Positions 8,049-16,459 of a stretch of DNA of 64,000 nt are shown piece after piece. Position 1 is the first letter of the stretch. The number at the start of each line of letters is the position of its first letter. A program made the position numbers and the translations under genes. Below the pieces are notes generated by a model. That model was given only the letters and a program-made list of their open reading frames with translations. It made no database searches and had not been told where the DNA came from. The DNA comes from an uncultured Selenomonadales bacterium (GTDB lineage Bacteria; Bacillota; Negativicutes; Selenomonadales; Selenomonadaceae), in contig OMYB01000007.1 in the NCBI GenBank assembly GCA_900315155.1, forward strand, positions 1-64,000, given 5' to 3'.

Positions 8049-8926
8049 GACCGCTCACCTCCCCAAAAGCGGATAGCGTTCAGCGCCACGGGGGACAGCC
8101 GGACCGGCAGAGCCTTGATCTCCTCCACGGCCTGCCTGATGCCAGCCGCATCATGGCGGGCCACGGCGAGGACGAGGGCAAGCCCCGCGGGCGTTTCTGC
8201 GTCTGGATTTTGGGCGCGCGCACGGCGGATATCCTCCTCCGCGCGGTCGTATTCACCCATCTCGATGGCCAGGCGAATGGCCATTTCCTGATACATCGTA
8301 CGATCCGGCAGCTTCTCCGCCAGTCTCTCCAACACGCGGAGCAATTCTTTTTGCTTTGCCCCGCGATCCTTTTCGTCGCGCGAGCCCGTCCGGAGGAAGT
8401 CCTGCAGTTTCTCCGCATAGCGCTCGAGGAGTGCCTGCTCCTCCTCGCCCTCCTTGCCGGGCAGGGACTGCTCGATCTCATAGAGCTCTGCCGAGAGCTT
8501 TTCGTTGCGCGCGGTCAGCAGCGAGACCGCATAGTAGGTGATCTCGCGGTCCTTGTCGTTGATCGCCTCACGCAGAATGGCCGGATTGTCCACGATCTCC
8601 TGTTTGATGGCCGTCGTGAACAGGCGCCGTTTCAGCTGAGCATTCGTCATGAGATGGATATCGTGAAGCGGCACGACATCGGCCTGATACGCCATCTGCC
8701 CAAACGACGGCAGCACCCGCTCCTCGCGCAGGTCGCCCGGCTCCACCGCATGAAAATGTGCCAGGCGGCTGACGAGCAGCCAGACGAGCAGGCTCACAAT
8801 GCCGACGCCCGGCAGCAGGAGCACGAGCACGGACTCCACGGCCGCTTCCTGCCGGCCTGCCACCCGTGTGCGCAGGAGAAAGTACACGAGAGCGATGATG
8901 ATCTGCCAAACGAATAACGCCGCCAT
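8045..8926 (-). CDS. pelE: PelE-like membrane/TPR protein
   Basis: The product is 293 residues. Two hydrophobic helices lie near the N-terminus (about residues 2-18 and 33-55), followed by a cytosolic alpha-helical region with TPR-like repeats. This is the architecture of PelE, an inner-membrane scaffold that works with PelD, PelF and PelG. The ATG at 8926 is preceded by GGAGG and follows the pelD stop by one base; the reading frame extends further upstream but that part only overlaps pelD. The stop overlaps the next start (ATGA), so translation is coupled. This is the only core pel gene here with no visible lesion. Confidence 0.75.
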   Translation of the reverse strand: MAALFVWQIIIALVYFLLRTRVAGRQEAAVESVLVLLLPGVGIVSLLVWLLVSRLAHFHAVEPGDLREERVLPSFGQMAYQADVVPLHDIHLMTNAQLKRRLFTTAIKQEIVDNPAILREAINDKDREITYYAVSLLTARNEKLSAELYEIEQSLPGKEGEEEQALLERYAEKLQDFLRTGSRDEKDRGAKQKELLRVLERLAEKLPDRTMYQEMAIRLAIEMGEYDRAEEDIRRARAQNPDAETPAGLALVLAVARHDAAGIRQAVEEIKALPVRLSPVALNAIRFWGGERS

Positions 8927-8927
8927 A

Positions 8928-10232
8928 TCAATCGACCTCCTGCACGCGTACGACAGGCACATCGACGCCGGCCAGACGCTTTTGCACGATACGGCCCGTC
9001 TCCGCATCCGCCTCGGCGAGAAGAACCGCATAGCTGCCATCCTCCTGCACGCCGATAAAATCGTCCGCACGGACGCAGTGCTCCAGCCGCCTGTCCAGCT
9101 CCTCCGCGCTCAGCGCGCCCGTCTGCAGGACGAGCAGGAGACTCCTTGCCCCCTCGATAATCGCCTGCGTCTTGCCGTAGAGCAGGCCCATCGCGCCGAT
9201 GTAGAGATAGTTGAAATCAAAGGGCGAAGAAAAACCATAGCGCTGCTGCCACCAGGCAAAGCCCGCCATGATCCCTGCGCCGGCCACGTTCTCGAGGAAC
9301 GGCACAGCCTGCTGGAACCAGTGGCGCCACCGGCTGCATTTCTCCTGCTCGCGGCGCTGCTGCTGCACGATGGTATACGCAGACACCATCCCCTCCGCAA
9401 CGGAGCGCAGGCCGCTGCCATCCCGCTCATGCGCCGTCCAGCCGAGCTCGCGCCGTGCCAGCGTCCCCGAAAACGCCGCGCTGCCAAACAGGATATCCCG
9501 ATCCGCCTGTCCCTCGTCCGGATGTTTTTCCCGCACGGTCGGCCAGGCAGCACCAGCGGGCAGCACGGGACGGACGCGCGACAGGAAATCCTGCCAGCTC
9601 AGAGAAACGCCAGGGCCGAGATGGACAACCGGCGCCTGCGTCCGCACCGCGACGCACTGCCAGAGCCCATACGCCGCATCGCGCGCCGAAAGGAAGGCCT
9701 GCTCGCCCCGAACGGAAACCGTGGAGGCATGACGCTCCAGTATCGCGTTCAGGATGCGCCCCAGCAGCCCTTCGCCCGCCCGCTGCCCCGGTCCATACAG
9801 CTCCGGCAGCCGGACGATCGTGATCGCCATGCGCTCCTGCTCGCGCCAGCTCGCCGCCAGAGCCTCGAGATGGCATAGCCTGCGCCCGAGACGTGTCTGC
9901 GGCGCGACCGCATCCGACTCCTGTACCCGGCGCCCGCACGGGAACACATCCGCATGGCTGAGCAGAAAGACCCGCTGTACCGCATGCTCCTGCGCCAAAG
10001 ACAACAGCCTGTCGAGCCGCGCGGCCCCATCCGCGCACGAGGGCTCCATTTCATAGAGGATGACCGACGGCCCGGCGGCCGCCACATCATCCGATGCATG
10101 TGCCCCCATGATGCCTTCCGGCAAATTCTGCACGCTCCAGCCCTCTTTCTGGTAGCACGCCGTCACCTACAGGGCCAAAAAATCTGGCAGTCCAACAAGC
10201 AAAAGGTTCTGTTCTGCCTTTTTCACCTGCAT
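8928..10232 (-). pseudogene. pelD: PelD-like c-di-GMP receptor with N-terminal SDR domain, interrupted by an early TAG
   Basis: Translation from the ATG at 10232 (AGGAAAGGA upstream) gives a Rossmann-like beginning (NLLLVGLPDFLAL), a TAG at 10167-10169, then an uninterrupted frame of 412 residues. Domains in order are an SDR/epimerase-like region (to about residue 270), two hydrophobic helices (about 300-345), and a short degenerate GGDEF-like tail. There RADD (9060-9071) aligns with the c-di-GMP I-site RxxD, and EDGSY (9030-9044) replaces GGDEF, exactly five residues later. The GAF domain of Pseudomonas PelD is absent. SDR-PelD fusions are known from Gram-positive Pel loci. The GTG at 10166 could allow a truncated product lacking the first beta strand. 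Confidence 0.7.
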
Positions 10233-10292
10233 CACCCGAATTCCTTTCCTGAAACCTATCCGGCAGTGCATCCTCCGCTGCCCCTATAACGA

Positions 10293-10334
10293 AGCGGCCA
10301 ATCCCCGGCAGACACTGCCGGCTCCTTGGCCGCT
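10293..10334 (-). terminator. hairpin after the carbonic anhydrase gene
   Basis: A 9-bp outer stem (AGCGGCCAA/TTGGCCGCT) encloses a second stem (CCGGCAG/CTGCCGG) eight bases past the carbonic anhydrase stop. No clear U-tract follows on the minus strand, so it is a weak or factor-assisted terminator at best. It separates that gene from the pel operon. Confidence 0.5.
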
Positions 10335-10341
10335 CGTTCCT

Positions 10342-10908
10342 TTATCCGTGCAGCCACTCGATATGGCCGCTTGCGATATCATAGATGGCACCGACTACCT
10401 CATGTCCATCGAGATCCGGATGCTCGGCAAACGCCTTGCGGATTTTCTCTACATTATAGCGGACATTGCGCTCGCACGCCTCATGCTCGTCCGAGGTATC
10501 GCCGATGGCCTTTTGGATTTCCTGCGTGATGCTGCCGACATAGCCATCCGTATGCCCCTCCATCGCAGCATCGACGGCACCGCAATGCGTGTGGCCTAGC
10601 ACGACGGTCACCGGTGTCCCGAGATGACCTGCGGCATACTCGATGCTGCCGAGCTGATGCGGATCCACGACATTTCCCGCCACGCGCACGACGAAAATCT
10701 CCCCAATGCCGCAGCCAAAGACCACCTCCGGGATCACGCGCGAATCCGAGCAGGCAAGCACCGTCGCAAAAGGCTTCTGCCCATCCCGCGCCGTCCGCAG
10801 CCGCGACGCTGCCGTCACATTCCCGTCGCTGCGCCCGTATGCCAGATACATCTCATTTCCCTGACGCAGGCGCGACAAACTCTGCTCCACCGCCGTTAAC
10901 TCAGCCAT
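10342..10908 (-). CDS. beta-class carbonic anhydrase
   Basis: The product is 188 residues and matches beta carbonic anhydrases, which interconvert CO2 and bicarbonate using a zinc ion. Zinc ligands Cys53, His106 and Cys109 are present (CSDSRV and HTHCGAV), as is the Asp55-Arg57 catalytic dyad. The ATG at 10908 follows GGGAGGG at seven bases; an upstream ATG would put that ribosome-binding site inside the gene. The gene stands alone between hslO and the pel operon. It has no signal peptide, so it is cytoplasmic, probably supplying bicarbonate for carboxylases. Confidence 0.95.
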   Translation of the reverse strand: MAELTAVEQSLSRLRQGNEMYLAYGRSDGNVTAASRLRTARDGQKPFATVLACSDSRVIPEVVFGCGIGEIFVVRVAGNVVDPHQLGSIEYAAGHLGTPVTVVLGHTHCGAVDAAMEGHTDGYVGSITQEIQKAIGDTSDEHEACERNVRYNVEKIRKAFAEHPDLDGHEVVGAIYDIASGHIEWLHG

Positions 10909-11062
10909 GACAATCCCTCCCATAATAAATCCCGATTCTCATCTATTGTTAGAATATTTCTACATAAAGCATACAGAATCCTTCTTTATGAGAAGAATTC
11001 ACGTCCCCATAACAAAAAAGTTGTATGCCGCAACAGAAGGGGGCAGCAAGCAGAAAAACATA

Positions 11063-11098
11063 AAAAATCCACTCCTGCTCATAACGATGCAGGAGTGG
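11063..11098 (-). terminator. rho-independent terminator after hslO
   Basis: A perfect 10-bp stem (CCACTCCTGC/GCAGGAGTGG) with a 10-base loop is followed on the minus strand by ATTTTTTATG. It ends the rib-yfcE-hslO transcript. Confidence 0.85.
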
Positions 11099-11140
11099 AA
11101 TCCTTGCTTGCCGTTTATTTGGCGCTACGGTTATTCGGCC

Positions 11141-12016
11141 TTATCCGTGCTGCTGCTCTTCGAAGAGTGCTTCGAGATCTTTTTTATTGAACTGATATTT
11201 CTCGTTGCAGAATTTGCATACGACCTCGGCATGGCCGTCGTCGATAAGGCTTTGGAGGTCAGATGGTTTCAGGCTGATAAGGGCACGGCTGATGTGCTCC
11301 TTCGAGCAGTGGCAGCGAAACGCGAGGTCTGTTGTCGTAAGATAGTCGATGTCGAAGCCTTTGAAGACTTCAGCGATGATGCCTTTCGCGTCGTAGCCGT
11401 GCTCGACCATATGGGAGACGGAGTGGATCTCGCGGAGGTTGGCCTCGAGGTGGTCGATGGTCTCGTCCGTCGCATCCGGCATGGGCTGCAGGATGAAGCC
11501 GCCCGCCCCGATGCACTGGAAGTCCGGGTTGACGAGCACGCCGAGGCCGACGCTTGACGGCGTCTGCTCGGAGACAAACAGGTATTTCGTGAGGTCGTCG
11601 GCAATCTCGCCGTCTGTGAGCTCCGTGCTGCCCGTGATGGGGTTGCGGAGGCCGGTGAAGCGCGTGACCGTCACGAGGCCGTTCGTGCCGACACCGCCGC
11701 CCACGTCGATTTTCCCCTTGCTGTTGAGGGGCAGGTTGACATGCGGCTCGTCGACGTAGCCGCGCACGTAGCCTTCCGGCGTCGCGTCGGCCGTGACCTT
11801 GCCGAGGGGGCCGTGTCCATCAAAGCGGATGGTCAGTGCCTCCTCGTTTTTGAGGTTTGCCGCCATGAGCAGCGCGCCCGTCATTGTGCGGCCGAGGGCT
11901 GCGGCGGCCACTGGGTAGCAGTCGTGGCGGCGGATGGCCTCATTGACGAGGTCCGTCGTCACGGCCGCGTAGATGCGCACGCCGTCCGCCGTGGCTTTTA
12001 CGAGATGATCTTTCAT
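11141..12016 (-). CDS. hslO: Hsp33 redox-regulated holdase chaperone
   Basis: The product is 291 residues with the full Hsp33 layout: an N-terminal substrate-binding domain beginning DHLVKATADGVRIYAA, a linker, and a C-terminal zinc switch with CHC and CKFC cysteine pairs. In the family these cysteines release zinc on oxidation and switch the protein on as an ATP-independent holdase. The gene lies downstream of the yfcE-like gene across a palindromic element and may be partly co-transcribed with the riboflavin operon. Length and motifs are normal. Confidence 0.96.
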   Translation of the reverse strand: MKDHLVKATADGVRIYAAVTTDLVNEAIRRHDCYPVAAAALGRTMTGALLMAANLKNEEALTIRFDGHGPLGKVTADATPEGYVRGYVDEPHVNLPLNSKGKIDVGGGVGTNGLVTVTRFTGLRNPITGSTELTDGEIADDLTKYLFVSEQTPSSVGLGVLVNPDFQCIGAGGFILQPMPDATDETIDHLEANLREIHSVSHMVEHGYDAKGIIAEVFKGFDIDYLTTTDLAFRCHCSKEHISRALISLKPSDLQSLIDDGHAEVVCKFCNEKYQFNKKDLEALFEEQQHG

Positions 12017-12032
12017 GTGGGTTTCTCCTAAA

Positions 12033-12094
12033 AAGGACTCCCTCAGCCGCCTGCGGCGGCAGCTCCCCCAACGGGGGCGCCAAGTCTCGAGGCT
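12033..12094. repeat. palindromic, REP-like intergenic element
   Basis: About 60 bases between yfcE and hslO contain two tight palindromes: a 6-bp stem GCCGCC-TGC-GGCGGC (12046-12060) and CCCCC-AAC-GGGGG (12065-12077), flanked by CTCCCTCAG and GCCAAG. Similar sequences are scattered between genes in many Firmicute genomes (recollection, not a search). It may also act as an attenuator, since no other terminator follows yfcE. Confidence 0.5.
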
Positions 12095-12118
12095 GCTTTA
12101 GGGGCACAAATGAACAAC

Positions 12119-12676
12119 TTAGATAGGTAGGTGCATCAGGACTTCTTTTGTGTCGATGTCGTAGATGCGGATTTCGTGATCCTCGATGACGGCGCAGGTG
12201 GCTTTGCCATCCTCGCGCTTCGAGAGCGCCGGAGATCCCGGGTTCAGGAACACGGTATCGCCACGTTTCTCGAGGACGTTCGTGTGGATGTGGCCGCTGA
12301 TGAAGATGTCAGCGCGGAGATGTTTGGCCATCGCATCTTTCTCCGCGTCGCTCATGACCGTATGGCCGTGCGTGACGACGATGCGTTTGCCCTCCCACAC
12401 GACGTAGGCATACGGAGCCTGCACGGGCGTCTCCAGGCAGCTGGCATCGACCTCGGAGTCGCAGTTGCCGCGGGCGATCACGACGGGCACGGGGCAGCTG
12501 TTGATGCGCTGCACGAGGCCGGCCGGGTTGTAGTCCGCCTTCATGGGGTTGCGCGGGCCGTGATACAGGACGTCGCCCGCATGCAGGATGAGGTCGGCGT
12601 CCGGGAAAAACGCATCAAAGGATTTCTGCCAGGCCATTTCGTGGCCGTGGGTATCGCTGATTACACCGATTTTCAT
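12119..12676 (-). CDS. YfcE/MJ0936-family metallophosphodiesterase
   Basis: The product is 185 residues and matches small calcineurin-like phosphodiesterases of the YfcE type. Metal-binding motifs are visible in order: DTHGH near residue 8, LHAGD near 34, RGNCD near 70, THGHT near 103 and SGHIHT near 128. Such enzymes hydrolyse phosphodiesters in vitro; their natural substrate is generally unknown. The ATG at 12676 fits the ribosome-binding site AAGGGG better than the ATG six bases earlier. It follows ribH by 12 bases and is probably the fifth gene of the FMN-riboswitch operon. Confidence 0.93.
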   Translation of the reverse strand: MKIGVISDTHGHEMAWQKSFDAFFPDADLILHAGDVLYHGPRNPMKADYNPAGLVQRINSCPVPVVIARGNCDSEVDASCLETPVQAPYAYVVWEGKRIVVTHGHTVMSDAEKDAMAKHLRADIFISGHIHTNVLEKRGDTVFLNPGSPALSKREDGKATCAVIEDHEIRIYDIDTKEVLMHLPI

Positions 12677-12688
12677 CGTCATCGCCCC

Positions 12689-13153
12689 TTACAGCTTCTT
12701 CAGAAGATTGGCCATTTCCATCGCGGCCATCGCGCCGTCCGCGCCCTTATTGCCGGCCTTCGTGCCCGCGCGCTCGACGGCCTGCTGGATATTCTCCGTC
12801 GTCACGACACTGAAAATCGTTGGGACGCCCGTCTGCATGCCGACCTGGGCGACGCCTTTCGAGACCTCGTTGCACACGTAGTCGTAGTGGCTCGTCGCGC
12901 CGCGGATGACGGCGCCGAGGCAGATCACGGCGTCGTACTTGCCGGACTCGGCCATCTTTTTCGCGACGACGGGGATCTCAAAGGCCCCCGGGACCCAGGC
13001 GACATCGATGTCCGCATCCACCGTCTCGTGGCGGTGGAGCGTATCGAGTGCGCCGCCGAGCAGCTTGCTCGTGATGAACTCGTTAAAGCGTGCGACGACG
13101 ATGCCGAATTTCAGGCCTTTGCCCGTTACGAAACCTTCATATACGTTTGCCAT
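12689..13153 (-). CDS. ribH: 6,7-dimethyl-8-ribityllumazine synthase
   Basis: The product is 154 residues, the normal length for lumazine synthase. The enzyme condenses 5-amino-6-ribitylaminouracil with 3,4-dihydroxybutanone phosphate in the penultimate step of riboflavin synthesis, usually as a 60-mer or pentamer. Conserved blocks are [35 protein letters not shown] and a Lys/Asn-rich C-terminus (GNKGADGA). The ATG at 13153 follows AGGGAGG. The gene is the fourth of the rib operon, 17 bases after ribBA. Confidence 0.97.
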   Translation of the reverse strand: MANVYEGFVTGKGLKFGIVVARFNEFITSKLLGGALDTLHRHETVDADIDVAWVPGAFEIPVVAKKMAESGKYDAVICLGAVIRGATSHYDYVCNEVSKGVAQVGMQTGVPTIFSVVTTENIQQAVERAGTKAGNKGADGAMAAMEMANLLKKL

Positions 13154-13170
13154 GGTATTTTCCTCCCTAA

Positions 13171-14379
13171 TCAAAGCTTATCCTCATTGAGGATGTGACC
13201 CATTTTTGCTTTCTTGGTTTTGAGATATCTCTCATCGTATTGCTGTGCGGGGACCTGGAGGGGGACGCGGTCGGTGATCGTAATGCCGTAGCCCTCGAGG
13301 CCGACGCATTTCGCCGGGTTGTTCGTCATGAGACGGATGCTCGTGAGCCCGAGGTCCGCGAGGATCTGTGCGCCGATGCCGTAGTCGCGCAAATCGGGGG
13401 CAAAGCCTAGCTCGACATTTGCCTCGACCGTGTCACGGCCTTTGTCCTGCAGCTCGTACGCGCGCATCTTGTTCGCAAGGCCGATGCCGCGCCCCTCCTG
13501 ACGCATGTATAGCACGACGCCCTCGCCCTCCTCCTCGATTTTCTGCAGTGCGAGACCGAGCTGGGGGCCGCAGTCGCAGCGCAGCGAGCCCAGGGCATCG
13601 CCCGTGAGGCACTCGGAGTGGACGCGCACGAGCACGTCTTTCTTGCCGCGCACATTGCCCTTGACGACGGCAATATCGCATTTGTTGTTGAGCGCATTCT
13701 CATAGGCATGGATGCGGAAATGACCGTACTTGCTCGGGAAGTCGACGTCCGCAACCTCATGCACAAAGTTTTCCGTGCGCTTGCGGTACTCGATGAGGCT
13801 CTTGACCGTGATGAGGTGCAGGCCGTGCTGCTTCGCAAACTCGATGAGTTTCGGCGTGCGCATCATATGCCCATCGTCGTCCATGATCTCGCAGCAAAGA
13901 CCAGCCGGATAGAAACCTGCCAGCCGTGCGAGGTCCGTGGTCGTCTCCGTATGCCCTGCGCGGCGCAGGACGCCACCCTCGACCGCACGCAGCGGGAACA
14001 CATGTCCCGGGCGGCGGAACGATGCCGGCTTTGCCTTGGGATCGAGGAGCTTGCGGATGGTGTGGCAGCGCTCAAATGCCGAGATGCCCGTCTCCGTATC
14101 GTAAGCATCGATGGAGACCGTAAATGCCGTCTCGTGGTTATCCGTATTATTCATGACCATCTGCGGAATCTGGAGCTCATCGAGCCGCTTGCCATCAATC
14201 GGCGTGCAGATGAGTCCCTTCGCATAGGTCGCCATGAAGTTCACGTCCTCGGGCGTGACCATGGCAGCTGCGACGATGAGGTCGCCCTCGTTCTCGCGAT
14301 CCTCGTCATCGACGACGACGATCATCTTGCCATTCCGGATATCCTCGATGGCCTCTTCGACCGTTGCAAAATCTGACAT
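13171..14379 (-). CDS. ribBA: bifunctional 3,4-dihydroxy-2-butanone-4-phosphate synthase / GTP cyclohydrolase II
   Basis: The product is 402 residues. The N-terminal half is RibB ([11 protein letters not shown] near residue 25, making 3,4-dihydroxybutanone phosphate from ribulose 5-phosphate). The C-terminal half is RibA (GTP to 2,5-diamino-6-ribosylamino-pyrimidinone phosphate), with the zinc site Cys-x10-Cys-x-Cys in [14 protein letters not shown] and RQEGRGIGL. The ATG at 14379 follows ATAGGAGG; six extra residues are possible from an upstream codon but place the ribosome-binding site inside. Both active sites look complete, so this gene supplies both substrates of the riboflavin branch. 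Confidence 0.97.
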   Translation of the reverse strand: MSDFATVEEAIEDIRNGKMIVVVDDEDRENEGDLIVAAAMVTPEDVNFMATYAKGLICTPIDGKRLDELQIPQMVMNNTDNHETAFTVSIDAYDTETGISAFERCHTIRKLLDPKAKPASFRRPGHVFPLRAVEGGVLRRAGHTETTTDLARLAGFYPAGLCCEIMDDDGHMMRTPKLIEFAKQHGLHLITVKSLIEYRKRTENFVHEVADVDFPSKYGHFRIHAYENALNNKCDIAVVKGNVRGKKDVLVRVHSECLTGDALGSLRCDCGPQLGLALQKIEEEGEGVVLYMRQEGRGIGLANKMRAYELQDKGRDTVEANVELGFAPDLRDYGIGAQILADLGLTSIRLMTNNPAKCVGLEGYGITITDRVPLQVPAQQYDERYLKTKKAKMGHILNEDKL

Positions 14380-14393
14380 AAATATGCCTCCTA

Positions 14394-15041
14394 TCAAAAT
14401 CCGTTTTCCAGCAGGAATTCCTGCGTAAGCGGTACTTCCTGTGGTTCGGCTTGTGTATCGATACTCTGTCCCCGCATCAATTTCATCGCATACTTGCCGA
14501 GGATATCCGTCTCGATATCGAGCAGGTCCCCCAGGCGTTTCTCGCGCAGGTTCGTGACCTCGCGCGTATGCGGGATGAGGCTCACGGTGAAATCCGCCTC
14601 CGTGACAGCTGCCACCGTCAGGCTGATGCCATCGAGCGCGACCGATCCTTTCTCGACGATGCCGCGCAGGATATCCGGACCGGCACCGACCTGCAGCAGC
14701 AGGGCATTCCCCTCCGCGCGCAGCGAAAGGATCTTTCCCGTGCCGTCAATGTGGCCCGAGACAATGTGACCGCCCAGGCGCGTGGTCGGCAGCAATGCCC
14801 GCTCGAGATTCACAAGGCTGCCCGGTGTCAGCTCTGCGAGGGACGTGCGACGCACCGTTTCCGGCATGACATCCGCCGTGAAATGGTCCGGCGTAAAGGA
14901 CGTCACCGTCAGGCAGATCCCGTTGACGCAGATGCTGTCACCAATATGCGCATCCGAGAGCACTTTCGACGCCTCGATGTCGATGGTACCGCCGCCGAGG
15001 CTGCGGAGCCGCCCGACTTCTTCGATGATTCCCGTAAACAA
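14394..15041 (-). CDS. ribE: riboflavin synthase, alpha chain
   Basis: The product is 215 residues with two tandem lumazine-binding barrels (from [10 protein letters not shown], and again from about residue 98 with [11 protein letters not shown]). The enzyme dismutates two lumazines to riboflavin, returning one pyrimidine to RibH. The [10 protein letters not shown] and [10 protein letters not shown] repeats mark the duplicated halves. The C-terminal tail of about 20 residues after the second barrel is normal for the family. It sits nine bases after ribD and 14 before ribBA in the operon. Confidence 0.97.
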   Translation of the reverse strand: MFTGIIEEVGRLRSLGGGTIDIEASKVLSDAHIGDSICVNGICLTVTSFTPDHFTADVMPETVRRTSLAELTPGSLVNLERALLPTTRLGGHIVSGHIDGTGKILSLRAEGNALLLQVGAGPDILRGIVEKGSVALDGISLTVAAVTEADFTVSLIPHTREVTNLREKRLGDLLDIETDILGKYAMKLMRGQSIDTQAEPQEVPLTQEFLLENGF

Positions 15042-15050
15042 GCACTCACC

Positions 15051-16145
15051 TCATTTCTTTACATAACCCGTCAGCAGGATATCTTGGCCGAAAGCCTGCG
15101 GCGTGAGATCCGTGAGTTCTACGGCATCCGCAAGATGCGCAAAGCCCTCTCCCTCGACCGGTGTCAGGGCATCGCGGCCGCCGACGAGCTTTGGCGCGAT
15201 GAACGCAAGGACCTTATCGACAAGACCGGCTTGCAGCAAGGAGAAATCCATGGTGCCGCCGCCCTCGACGAGGATGGAGCAGATTTCCCGCTGACCGAGT
15301 TCCTTCATCAGGGACTTCAAATCGACGTGTTCCTCTCCGCCCGCATAGAGAATGCGCGCACCCGCCTGCTCGAGCGCATGAACGCGTTCCTGCGGCGCTT
15401 TCGTCGTCACAGCGATGATGGTCGGTGCCTTGCCATCCGTGATGACCTTTGCATCCAGCGGGGTACGGGCCTGGCTGTCGACGATGATGCGGATGGGGTT
15501 CCTGCCCTCGCGGTCCGGCAGGCGCGTCGTGAGACTCGGGTTATCCTTGAGCACCGTACCGATGCCGACGAGGATGCCATCGCAGCGGTCGCGCAGCTCG
15601 TGCACGAAACGGCGCGACTCCTCTCCCGTGATCCACTGGGACTCGCCCGTGCGCGTCGCGATCTTGCCGTCCAGTGTCATGGCCGTCTTAAGGATGACGA
15701 ACGGCATCTTGCCAGAGATCCAGTGCAGGAAGACTTCATTGAGTTTCCGCGCTTCCTCCTCGAGAACGCCGCAGCGCACCTCGATGCCCGCATCCTCGAT
15801 GATCTGGATGCCCTTGCCCGCGACGAGCGGATTCGGGTCGCCCATACCGATGACGACACGCGCGATGCCCGCCTCAGCGACGGCCTTGGCGCACGGGCCC
15901 GTGCGGCCGTAATGGGAGCATGGCTCCAGCGTGACGTAGAGCGTCGCGCCCTTTGCGAGTTCCCCCGCCATGCGCAGCGCGTGGATCTCCGCATGCGGCG
16001 TGCCCGCCTTGCGGTGCCAGCCCGCTGCGATGATGCGGCCATCGCGGACGATGACGGCGCCGACGAGCGGGTTCGGCGACGTGCGCCCCTCCGCATTGCG
16101 TGCCAAATCCAGCGCCACCCGCATAAAATCTTCATCCGTCACCAT
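15051..16145 (-). CDS. ribD: bifunctional riboflavin deaminase/reductase RibD
   Basis: The product is 364 residues. The N-terminal cytidine-deaminase-like domain has the zinc motif His51-Ala-Glu53 and Cys76-x8-Cys85 (PCSHYGRTGPC). The C-terminal reductase domain begins near residue 150 (KTAMTLDGKIA), with ILVEGGG near 293. It deaminates and then reduces the pyrimidine intermediate in riboflavin synthesis. It is the first gene of the operon, directly controlled by the FMN riboswitch and its terminator immediately upstream. Confidence 0.97.
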   Translation of the reverse strand: MVTDEDFMRVALDLARNAEGRTSPNPLVGAVIVRDGRIIAAGWHRKAGTPHAEIHALRMAGELAKGATLYVTLEPCSHYGRTGPCAKAVAEAGIARVVIGMGDPNPLVAGKGIQIIEDAGIEVRCGVLEEEARKLNEVFLHWISGKMPFVILKTAMTLDGKIATRTGESQWITGEESRRFVHELRDRCDGILVGIGTVLKDNPSLTTRLPDREGRNPIRIIVDSQARTPLDAKVITDGKAPTIIAVTTKAPQERVHALEQAGARILYAGGEEHVDLKSLMKELGQREICSILVEGGGTMDFSLLQAGLVDKVLAFIAPKLVGGRDALTPVEGEGFAHLADAVELTDLTPQAFGQDILLTGYVKK

Positions 16146-16171
16146 GCATCACTCCTCATGATAAACCAGGC

Positions 16172-16208
16172 AAACAAAAAGCCGCTGATGATGATTCTCA
16201 TCAGCGGC
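16172..16208 (-). terminator. terminator of the FMN riboswitch (expression platform)
   Basis: A perfect 10-bp stem (GCCGCTGATG/CATCAGCGGC) is followed on the minus strand by TTTTTGTTTG. It lies between the FMN aptamer and ribD, so FMN binding most likely favours this hairpin and stops transcription of the rib operon early. Confidence 0.88.
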
Positions 16209-16243
16209 TGATTCTTCTATGTGCATCCAAAAAGGATGGCAAA

Positions 16244-16392
16244 CATATCTTTCTCATCCAGACTGCAGAAAACGCATCGCTGCATTTCCTTCACTGTCGG
16301 CCCCGGAATTTCACCGGATCCTGCACCTCCAAAGAGGGCTCGCGGGCTATACCGCCGGTGGGGAATCTCACCCCGCCACAAGAGATGTTTCA
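16244..16392 (-). promoter_or_regulatory. FMN riboswitch (RFN element)
   Basis: The minus strand contains the conserved RFN blocks in order: GGCGGGGTGAGATTCCCC, ACCGGCGGTATAGCCCGCGA, GATCCGGTGAAATTCCGG and GGCCGACAGT, closing with GGATGAGAAAGA. The aptamer binds flavin mononucleotide. It occupies most of the 314-base gap before ribD; an open frame through it is an artefact. Confidence 0.97.
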
Positions 16393-16403
16393 TCTTCGGT
16401 TTC

Positions 16404-16432
16404 ATCCTATCATTCTAATTGACTTTTGTCAA
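16404..16432 (-). promoter_or_regulatory. promoter of the rib operon
   Basis: TTGACA (16427-16432) and TAGGAT (16404-16409) on the minus strand are separated by 17 bases. Initiation would fall just before the first stem of the FMN riboswitch. Confidence 0.75.
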
Positions 16433-16459
16433 GGAAAGGATTCCGAAGACGCAATCTGC

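Noticed and set aside
14451-16211. Open frame of 586 codons on the plus strand opposite ribE and ribD
   Set aside because: Antisense shadow of two complete riboflavin genes and their terminator; composition is not protein-like.
16217-16405. Short open frames of about 60 codons on both strands before ribD
   Set aside because: They lie entirely within the FMN riboswitch aptamer, whose conserved RNA blocks explain the sequence.
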